DNA of 64,000 nt from Pseudomonas sp. R28(2017) (GTDB lineage Bacteria; Pseudomonadota; Gammaproteobacteria; Pseudomonadales; Pseudomonadaceae), in assembly GCF_002112505.1 (NCBI RefSeq), contig NZ_NEHW01000009.1, positions 186,001 through 250,000 of the forward strand, in the 5' to 3' direction. The notes under the pieces were generated by a model, which did not search any database, was not told the DNA's origin, and saw only the letters and a list, made by a program, of their open reading frames with translations. Positions 57,382-64,000 of this stretch are shown here, piece by piece. Each line of letters starts with the position of its first letter. Position 1 is the stretch's first letter. The translations under genes and the position numbers were made by a program.

Positions 57382-58812
57382 TTACGCCTCGGCGTGGTCT
57401 TCATCCAGTAGACGAAGGGCGGTTTCGCCGACCTTGCGCACCGCCGCTTCGATCTGCGGCGTTGGCCGCGCGGCGAAATTCATGCGCAGGCAATGGCGGA
57501 ACTTGCCCGAGGCCGAGAAGATACTGCCCACGGCAACCTGCACACCCTGCTCCAGTAAAGCGCGGTTCAGCCGCAGCGTATCGAAATGTTCGGGCAATTC
57601 CACCCACAGCATGAAACCGCCCTGGGGCCGGCTGACCCGGGTGCCGGGTGGGAAATAGCGCGTCACCCAGTCGCTCATCAGGTCGCGACCACGCTGGTAC
57701 TGGCTGCGCATGCGCCGCACATGGGGCTGGTAGTGGCCGGCAGCGATGAAGTCGGCAATCGCCAGTTGCGGCTGGGTGGCGGTGCTGCCGGTGCTGATGT
57801 ACTTCATGTGCAGCACCCGTTCCAGGTAGCGGCCGGGAGCGACCCAGCCGATGCGCAGGCCAGGGGCGAGGGTCTTGGAAAACGAGCTGCACAGCAGCAC
57901 GCGGCCATCGTCGTCGAACGACTTGAGCGTGCGCGGGCGTGGGTAGGTGTAGGCCAGGTCGCCATACACGTCGTCTTCGAGGATCGCCACATCGTAGCGC
58001 TGGGCCAGGCTCAGCAGGGCTTTCTTGCGGGCCTCGGGCATGATGTAGCCGAGCGGGTTGTTGCAGCTTGGGGTGATCTGGATGAGCTTGATCGGCCACT
58101 GTTCAAGCGCCAGTTCCAGCGCTTCGAGGCTGATGCCGGTGATCGGGTCGGTGGGGATTTCCAGGGCCTTCATGCCCAGGCCCTTGAGGGTCTGCATGGC
58201 GCCGTGGAAGCTCGGCGAGTCGACCGCGACGATATCGCCCGGTTCGCACACCGCGCGAATGCTGCACGACAGCGCCTCGTGGCAGCCGGTGGTCACCACC
58301 AGGTCGGCAGGGCCCAGGCGGCAGCCGGAGTCGAGCATCAGCCGGGCGATCTGCTCGCGCAGGGCCAGGTTGCCATGGATGTTGTCGTAGTACAGGCCCG
58401 GCATGTCCTGGCGCCGGCTCAGTTGAGCGAGGCTGCGCAGCAGCGGCTTGAGGGTCGGGCTGTCGATGTCGGGCATGCCGCGGCCCAGCTGGATCACGCC
58501 CTGGCGCGGGGTACTGCGGACCAGTTCGAGCACCTGTTCCCATTGCGAGATATCCACCGGGCGCTGGGCCGGGCGACTGACAGCGGGCAGGGCGGGGAGG
58601 TGGCGATGGTCGCTGACGAAGTAACCGGACTTGGGCCGTGGCGAGACCATGCCGCTGTCTTCGAGCATGCGGTAGGCCTGCTGTACGGTACTCAGGCTGA
58701 CACCGTGTTCCACGCTCAGGGCACGCACCGATGGCAGGCGCTGGCCGGGGCGATAGAGGCCCTGTTCGATGCGCGCGCCGAGCAGTTCGGCGAGGTTCAG
58801 GTAAAGGGTCAC
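57382..58812 (-). CDS. MocR-type regulator: GntR DNA-binding domain fused to aminotransferase
   Basis: The 476-residue protein has an N-terminal GntR winged helix (about residues 5-72, QGLYRPGQRLPSVRALSVEHGVSLSTVQQAYRMLE) and a fold-type I PLP aminotransferase domain (about 90-470) with SFSKTLAPGLRIGW, whose Lys binds PLP. MocR regulators such as GabR and PdxR respond to amines, GABA or PLP. The GTG at 58812 has AGGAG 6 nt upstream. It is divergent from a DUF1127 gene and near puuB; the shared region carries repeated CTGTAT boxes. The ligand and targets are unknown. Confidence 0.92.
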   Translation of the reverse strand: MTLYLNLAELLGARIEQGLYRPGQRLPSVRALSVEHGVSLSTVQQAYRMLEDSGMVSPRPKSGYFVSDHRHLPALPAVSRPAQRPVDISQWEQVLELVRSTPRQGVIQLGRGMPDIDSPTLKPLLRSLAQLSRRQDMPGLYYDNIHGNLALREQIARLMLDSGCRLGPADLVVTTGCHEALSCSIRAVCEPGDIVAVDSPSFHGAMQTLKGLGMKALEIPTDPITGISLEALELALEQWPIKLIQITPSCNNPLGYIMPEARKKALLSLAQRYDVAILEDDVYGDLAYTYPRPRTLKSFDDDGRVLLCSSFSKTLAPGLRIGWVAPGRYLERVLHMKYISTGSTATQPQLAIADFIAAGHYQPHVRRMRSQYQRGRDLMSDWVTRYFPPGTRVSRPQGGFMLWVELPEHFDTLRLNRALLEQGVQVAVGSIFSASGKFRHCLRMNFAARPTPQIEAAVRKVGETALRLLDEDHAEA

Positions 58813-58863
58813 GGCATACTCCTGCGCTTTTTGTAGGAAGCGACCAGTACAGTTGCGTTGAAA

Positions 58864-58929
58864 ATACAGCATTCAGGCGTCAGGCAGCCAATTCTGTATG
58901 GGAATAATAAGCCTGTATTGGATCTGTAT
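58864..58929. promoter_or_regulatory. Candidate MocR operator with CTGTAT boxes
   Basis: Three direct CTGTAT boxes start at 58894, 58913 and 58924, and one inverted ATACAG is at 58864, between the divergent MocR and DUF1127 genes. On the minus strand the ATACAG box overlaps a -10-like TGTATT that sits 17 bp below TTGGCT. Operator function is inferred from position and repetition. Confidence 0.5.
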
Positions 58930-58991
58930 TGCCAGGGCCGCCGACGCGCATGCTTTCTCCACGGTTACACACTGAATGGGAGAAAGCAGCG

Positions 58992-59222
58992 ATGGGTGGC
59001 ATGAGCGATGTGCGCTTGCAACTGTTGGCCAAGGAACTGGATGCCGGGCAGCAGACCAAGGTTTTCAACGCACCGGCTGGGCTCGGGCGCTGGGGGCTGA
59101 TGCTGCATCGCTGGCACACCCGCCGGGCCCTGCTGCAGCTGGATGATGACCAGCTGCGGGATATCGGCTTGAGCTGGGAGCAGGCGCGCACCGAGGGCCG
59201 TAAACCCTTCTGGAAAGACTGA
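58992..59222 (+). CDS. DUF1127-domain small protein
   Basis: The 76-residue protein ends in a DUF1127 motif: LHRWHTRRALLQLDDDQLRDIGLSWEQARTEGRKPFWKD. DUF1127 proteins are small, basic and often take part in RNA or phosphate/stress-linked metabolism in alphaproteobacteria; the mechanism in pseudomonads is unclear. The ATG at 58992 has GGGAG about 9 nt upstream; a second ATG at 59001 is possible. It is divergent from the MocR gene and followed by a REP pair. Confidence 0.85.
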   Translation: MGGMSDVRLQLLAKELDAGQQTKVFNAPAGLGRWGLMLHRWHTRRALLQLDDDQLRDIGLSWEQARTEGRKPFWKD

Positions 59223-59247
59223 CGCAAATCTTCAGAAAGTGCGCGGA

Positions 59248-59338
59248 CCCTGTGGGAGCGGGCATGCCCGCGAAGCAAGCACCGCGGTGTATGGCACGGG
59301 CGGCGCCCGTGTTCGCGGGCACGCCCGCTCCCACAGGG
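59248..59338. repeat. REP pair, class A
   Basis: Inverted REP palindromes flank the inner stem CACGGGC-GGC-GCCCGTG. It lies between convergent DUF1127 and oxidase genes. Confidence 0.9.
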
Positions 59339-59357
59339 ATCGTGTAGGGCGCAGGCG

Positions 59358-60650
59358 CTAGACGAGCTCTTTCAGGCGATGCCAAAGCATCCCCAGGGCC
59401 AGTATCGGCGAGCGCAGGTGCTTGCCGCCGGGGAAGGTAACGTGCGGCACCTTGGCAAACAGGTCGAAACGCCCGCTTTCCTGGCCGCTGATCGCTTCAC
59501 CCAGCAGGCGCGCAGCCAGGTGGGTGGCGTTCAGGCCATGGCCGGCGTAGGCCTGGGCGTAATAGACGTTGGGCTGGCTGGCCAGGCGGCCGACCTGTGG
59601 CAGGCGGTTGGCACCGATGCCGATCATGCCGCCCCACTGGTAATCGATGCGCACATCCGCCAGCTGCGGGAACACTTTGAGCATCTTCGGGCGCATGTAG
59701 GCGGCGATGTCCTTCGGGTCGCGCCCGGAATAGTGGCAGGCACCGCCGAACAGCAGGCGGCGGTCGGCCGACAGGCGATAGTAGTCCAGCGCCACGCGCT
59801 GGTCGCACACGGCCATGTTCTGCGGCAGTAACTGCTGGGCGCGCTCTTCGCTCAGCGGCTCGGTGGCGATGATGTAGCTGCCGGCGGGCAGCACCTTGCC
59901 GCCCAGCTCGCGGTTGAGGTCGTTGTGGTAGGCGTTGCAGCACAGCACCAGAGTTTTGGCACGCACCCGGCCCTGTGCGGTGTGCACCTGCACTTCAGGG
60001 CCGTAGTCGATGCGCGTGACTTCGGACTGCTCGAACAGCTTCACCCCCAGGCGACTGGCCACAGCCGCCTCACCCAAGGCCAGGTTGAGTGGGTGCAGGT
60101 GCCCCGAACCCATGTCGATCAGGCCGCCGACGTAGCAATCGGAGCCCACCACGCTGTGCATGTCGTCCTTGCCGACCAGGCGCAGTTCGTGGCGGTAGCC
60201 CAGGCTGCGAAGCTCATCGGCATCCTCGGCAAAACCCTTCAGCTCGTCGGGCTTGTTGGCCAGGTCACAGTAGCCCCAGGCCAGGTCGCAGGCGATGGCG
60301 TGGCGCTCGACCCGTTCGCGGACGATGTCCACGGCTTCCAGGCCCATCAGCCTCATGCTGCGTACGCCCTCTTCGCCGAGCACTGGAAGAAACTGCTCCA
60401 GGCCGTGGCCGACGCCGCGAATCAGCTGGCCACCGTTGCGCCCGCTGGCGCCCCAGCCGAGCTTGCGCGCTTCCAGGAGGATCACCGAGAAGCCACGCTC
60501 GGCCAGTTCGATGGCGGTGTTCAAGCCCGAATAGCCACCGCCGACGATACACACGTCGGCGCTGTGTTCGCCTTGCAGGAAGGAATGGTCCGGGTGGGGC
60601 GCGCTGCTGGCGGCGTAGTAGGAGGCGGCATGCTGCGCGCTGTGGATCAT
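59358..60650 (-). CDS. FAD-dependent oxidoreductase, PuuB-like (gamma-glutamylputrescine oxidase type)
   Basis: The 430-residue DAO-family flavoprotein has an N-terminal FAD site after a 30-residue lead (ADVCIVGGGYSGLNTAIELAERG) followed by LGWGASGRNGGQ, the typical PuuB/OrdL marker. It would oxidise gamma-glutamylated putrescine or a related amine to the aldehyde handled by the kauB/puuC product. Several paralogues exist in pseudomonads, so the substrate is uncertain and I give no symbol. It is divergent from the YkgJ gene. Confidence 0.85.
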   Translation of the reverse strand: MIHSAQHAASYYAASSAPHPDHSFLQGEHSADVCIVGGGYSGLNTAIELAERGFSVILLEARKLGWGASGRNGGQLIRGVGHGLEQFLPVLGEEGVRSMRLMGLEAVDIVRERVERHAIACDLAWGYCDLANKPDELKGFAEDADELRSLGYRHELRLVGKDDMHSVVGSDCYVGGLIDMGSGHLHPLNLALGEAAVASRLGVKLFEQSEVTRIDYGPEVQVHTAQGRVRAKTLVLCCNAYHNDLNRELGGKVLPAGSYIIATEPLSEERAQQLLPQNMAVCDQRVALDYYRLSADRRLLFGGACHYSGRDPKDIAAYMRPKMLKVFPQLADVRIDYQWGGMIGIGANRLPQVGRLASQPNVYYAQAYAGHGLNATHLAARLLGEAISGQESGRFDLFAKVPHVTFPGGKHLRSPILALGMLWHRLKELV

Positions 60651-60752
60651 GAGCTAGGTCCTGTTGCGGGTTCGGTTGTAGGAGGATAAGCCGTGGCTTT
60701 GCAATTGGCCCTATAATTCAAGCCTGATTTCACTTCAATCTTGTACCCCGCC

Positions 60753-61106
60753 ATGTCCTGCAACCGTCACAAGATCCACTTCCTGCGTGAGCTCATTCCT
60801 TCTTTCGAATGCGAGCCCGGCTGCCACGACTGCTGCGGCCCGGTCACCACCTCGTCGGAAGAAATGGCCCGCCTGCCGCGCAAGACCCAGGCCGAGCAGG
60901 ATGCCGCGCTGGAGCACCTGAGCTGCGTGCACCTGGGCCCCAACGGCTGCACTGTCTATGCAGAACGCCCGATGATCTGCCGCCTGTTCGGCACCACGCC
61001 GCGCCTGGCCTGCCCGCGCGGCCGCGGCCCGGACCCGATGATCGAGCCCGAGGCCGAGCAGCTGGTCCACCAGTTCATCGCCAGCACGCGGCAGGTGCTG
61101 GTCTAG
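60753..61106 (+). CDS. YkgJ-family cysteine-cluster protein
   Basis: The 117-residue protein has the YkgJ/CxxCxxCC cluster: FECEPGCHDCCGPVT near the N-terminus, then LSCVHLGPNGCTVYAERPMICRLFG, and a late LACPRGRG. The cysteines probably bind zinc or an iron-sulfur cluster. Function unknown. The ATG at 60753 lacks a clear Shine-Dalgarno sequence. It converges on the Lrp gene with only 2 nt between stops. Confidence 0.88.
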   Translation: MSCNRHKIHFLRELIPSFECEPGCHDCCGPVTTSSEEMARLPRKTQAEQDAALEHLSCVHLGPNGCTVYAERPMICRLFGTTPRLACPRGRGPDPMIEPEAEQLVHQFIASTRQVLV

Positions 61107-61108
61107 CC

Positions 61109-61597
61109 TCAGTCAGGAATCGGCAGGCAGAGGCTCTCTTTCACCTCTTCCATCACGATGTAGCTCTTCGATTCGCGCACATGCGGCAGCTTCAGCAGGA
61201 TGTCGCCAAGCAGCTTGCGGTACGAAGCCATTTCCGAGATGCGCGCTTTCACCAGGTAGTCGAAATCGCCGGATACCAGGTGGCATTCCAGCACATGGGG
61301 CAGCTTGAGTACCGCGCGGCGGAACTCCTCGAAGGTGTCGCCGGACTTGTAATCCAGGCTGATCTCCACGAACACCAGCAGGCTGCCCTTGAGGTGCTGC
61401 GGATTCAACCGGGCGTTGTAGCCCATGATGATGCCCTCGCGCTCCAGGCGGCGTACGCGCTCGGTGCAAGGGGTGGTGGAAAGCCCAACTTTCTCGCCCA
61501 GTTCGGTGAAGGAAATACGCCCGTCATTCTGCAGGATACGCAGGATGTTGCGGTCGATCTTGTCCAGTTCACGCTTGCTCTGGTGCTGGGTTCTCAT
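61109..61597 (-). CDS. dadR: Lrp/AsnC-family regulator (DadR type)
   Basis: The 162-residue regulator has an N-terminal helix-turn-helix (about residues 10-60, LDKIDRNILRILQNDGRISFTELGEKVGLSTTPCTERVRRLE) and a C-terminal RAM ligand-binding domain (about 70-150). It is divergent from dadA, the arrangement in which DadR activates dadAX in response to alanine. GGAGGGG precedes the ATG at 61597. It could also be called Lrp; the neighbour supports DadR. Confidence 0.93.
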   Translation of the reverse strand: MRTQHQSKRELDKIDRNILRILQNDGRISFTELGEKVGLSTTPCTERVRRLEREGIIMGYNARLNPQHLKGSLLVFVEISLDYKSGDTFEEFRRAVLKLPHVLECHLVSGDFDYLVKARISEMASYRKLLGDILLKLPHVRESKSYIVMEEVKESLCLPIPD

Positions 61598-61750
61598 AGG
61601 GGATGCCCCTCCGTGAAAGGCGATTTTGCCGAGAATTCTCGCCAATAATAGGCTTTTATATAGTGAATTGCACTGGGCTGAGATTCTTATACTGCGCGCA
61701 TCCATGCCATATCAACAAAATAGCGGTGCGCCGCGTGCGAGGGATGAACG

Positions 61751-63055
61751 ATGCGAGTATTGGTACTTGGTAGCGGTGTGATCGGTACCGCCAGTGCCTA
61801 CTATCTGGCCCGGCAAGGCTTCGAGGTGACCGTGGTCGACCGCCAGCCGGCAGTGGCTCTGGAAACCAGCTTTGCCAACGCAGGCCAGATCTCGCCCGGC
61901 TATGCCTCGCCCTGGGCCGCCCCTGGCGTGCCGCTCAAAGCCATCAAGTGGCTGCTGGAGCGCCATGCGCCCCTGGCCATCAAGCTGACCGGTGATGTCG
62001 ACCAGTACCTGTGGATGGCACAGATGCTGCGCAACTGCACCGCCAGCCGCTACGCGGTGAACAAGGAGCGCATGGTGCGCCTGTCCGAGTACAGCCGTGA
62101 CTGCCTCGACGAACTGCGTGCCGAAACCGGCATTGCCTACGAAAACCGTAGCCTGGGTACCACCCAGCTGTTCCGCACCCAGGCCCAGGTAGACGCTGCG
62201 GCCAAGGACATCGCCGTGCTCGAACAGTCCGGCGTGCCTTACGAGCTGCTCGACCGTGATGGCATTGCCCGTGTCGAGCCGGCCCTGGCTGGTGTGAAAG
62301 ACATCCTCGCCGGCGCCCTGCGCCTGCCCAACGACCAGACCGGCGACTGCCAGCTGTTCACCACCAAGCTCGCCGAAATGGCGGTCAATCTGGGTGTGGA
62401 GTTCCGCTTCGGCCAGGACATCCAGCGCCTGGACTTCGCCGGCGACCGCATCAATGGCGTGTGGATCGATGGCAAGCTGGAAACGGCCGACCGCTACGTG
62501 CTGGCCCTGGGCAGCTATTCGCCGCAGATGCTCAAGCCGCTGGGCATCAAGGCCCCGGTGTATCCGCTCAAGGGTTACTCGCTGACCGTGCCGATCACCA
62601 ATGCCGACATGGCGCCGACTTCGACCATTCTGGATGAGACCTACAAGGTCGCGATCACCCGTTTCGACAACCGCATCCGCGTTGGCGGCATGGCGGAAAT
62701 CGCCGGTTTTGACCTGTCGCTGAACCCGCGTCGGCGCGAAACGCTGGAGATGATCGTCAACGACCTTTATCCTCGCGGCGGCGACCTGAGCCAGGCCAGT
62801 TTCTGGACCGGCCTGCGCCCGGCGACCCCGGACGGCACGCCGATCGTGGGGGCCACCGCGTTCCGCAACCTGTTCCTCAACACCGGCCACGGTACGCTGG
62901 GCTGGACCATGGCATGCGGTTCCGGGCGCCTGCTGGCTGACCTGATTGCGCGCAAGAAGCCGCAGATCAGTGCCGAAGGCCTGGACATCTCGCGGTATGG
63001 CAACAGCCCGGAAGTCGCCAAGCAAGGCCAGACCACGCCTGCCCACCAGCAGTAA
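61751..63055 (+). CDS. dadA: D-amino acid dehydrogenase small subunit
   Basis: The 434-residue FAD enzyme oxidises D-alanine and other D-amino acids to 2-oxo acids and passes electrons to the respiratory chain. It starts directly with the FAD site MRVLVLGSGVIGTASAYYLARQGFEVTVVD and has the conserved SFANAGQISPGYASPWAAPGVPLKA. A membrane-anchor region is absent, so it is peripheral to the inner membrane. It is divergent from dadR and followed by dadX after a 38-bp inverted repeat. Confidence 0.97.
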   Translation: MRVLVLGSGVIGTASAYYLARQGFEVTVVDRQPAVALETSFANAGQISPGYASPWAAPGVPLKAIKWLLERHAPLAIKLTGDVDQYLWMAQMLRNCTASRYAVNKERMVRLSEYSRDCLDELRAETGIAYENRSLGTTQLFRTQAQVDAAAKDIAVLEQSGVPYELLDRDGIARVEPALAGVKDILAGALRLPNDQTGDCQLFTTKLAEMAVNLGVEFRFGQDIQRLDFAGDRINGVWIDGKLETADRYVLALGSYSPQMLKPLGIKAPVYPLKGYSLTVPITNADMAPTSTILDETYKVAITRFDNRIRVGGMAEIAGFDLSLNPRRRETLEMIVNDLYPRGGDLSQASFWTGLRPATPDGTPIVGATAFRNLFLNTGHGTLGWTMACGSGRLLADLIARKKPQISAEGLDISRYGNSPEVAKQGQTTPAHQQ

Positions 63056-63067
63056 GGTCGCCTGTAC

Positions 63068-63188
63068 CGGCCTCTTCGCGGCGGTTCGTCGCCACGGCAA
63101 GCCCGCTCCCACAGGGACACCACAGATTTCGAAAGCTGTGCAGCAACTGTGGGAGCGGGCTTGTCGTGGCGACGAACCGCCGCGAAGA
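63068..63188. repeat. Extended REP-like pair between dadA and dadX
   Basis: Two 38-nt arms (63077-63114 and 63147-63184) are near-exact inverse copies, differing at one base. They share the CCCGCTCCCACAG end with ordinary REPs but carry GCGGCGGTTCGTCGCCACG in place of the usual stem. The 32-nt spacer has its own CACAG/CTGTG pairing. Confidence 0.85.
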
Positions 63189-63230
63189 ACCCAACACCGA
63201 TTTCAACCTGAGCACCATAAGGCAGCCGCC

Positions 63231-64000
<770 letters not shown>

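Overview
The window is GC-rich chromosomal DNA from a fluorescent pseudomonad of the Pseudomonas putida type. The evidence is gene content and order (pstSCAB-phoU, phoBR, ubiCA, rubredoxin genes, oxyR-recG, crc/pyrE, algC, rpmBG, kauB, dadAX), Pseudomonas-specific proteins (Crc, long PstC and PstA, MocR-type regulators) and at least 13 copies of the P. putida-type REP palindrome in intergenic gaps. No phage, insertion sequence, CRISPR array, tRNA or rRNA gene was found. The species assignment is inference from gene content.

Layout. 1-4.2 kb: end of purK, a GlsB-like membrane protein, a DUF3299 exported protein, a hexose-6-phosphate mutarotase, a YciA-like thioesterase and an MHS-family transporter. 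4.3-17.7 kb: a phosphate regulon block, pstS, pstC, pstA, pstB, phoU, a receiver protein of unknown output, an M23 peptidase, a CorC-type CBS protein and the convergent phoBR operon. PHO boxes lie upstream of pstS, pstC and phoB. 17.7-30.8 kb: ubiCA, rubA-rubB, hupA, an SCP2-like protein, a YbaK/HDOD protein, recG, oxyR, tonB-exbDB, an epimerase, a lipoprotein and ridA. 30.8-41.4 kb: spoT and rpoZ, then a polyamine module (LysR regulator, gamma-glutamylpolyamine synthetase, PuuD-like hydrolase, APC permease) lying between rpoZ and gmk, then gmk, yicC, rph and a DUF4870 protein. 41.4-50 kb: crc, pyrE, a three-lipoprotein CsgG-like operon, argB, algC, dut, coaBC, radC. 50-64 kb: a peptide-binding protein, rpmBG, a cupin, kauB/puuC, an MFS exporter, a PLD-type lipoprotein, a MocR regulator, a DUF1127 protein, a PuuB-like oxidase, a YkgJ protein, Lrp/DadR, dadA and the start of dadX.

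How the genes work together. PhoR/PhoB sense and answer phosphate limitation and drive the Pst transporter, with PhoU as the negative link. Genes for each step of gamma-glutamylated polyamine breakdown (synthetase, oxidase, aldehyde dehydrogenase, hydrolase, permease) are present but spread over 27 kb between housekeeping genes. DadR, DadA and DadX form an alanine-catabolism set at the right edge.

Most proteins belong to known families. The less explained parts are the CsgG-like lipoprotein operon, the receiver protein beside phoU, the YbaK-HDOD fusion, the MocR/DUF1127 divergent region with repeated CTGTAT boxes, a stem-loop that would cover the oxyR start codon, and two architectural classes of paired REP elements, one with compensatory base changes in a conserved inner stem.
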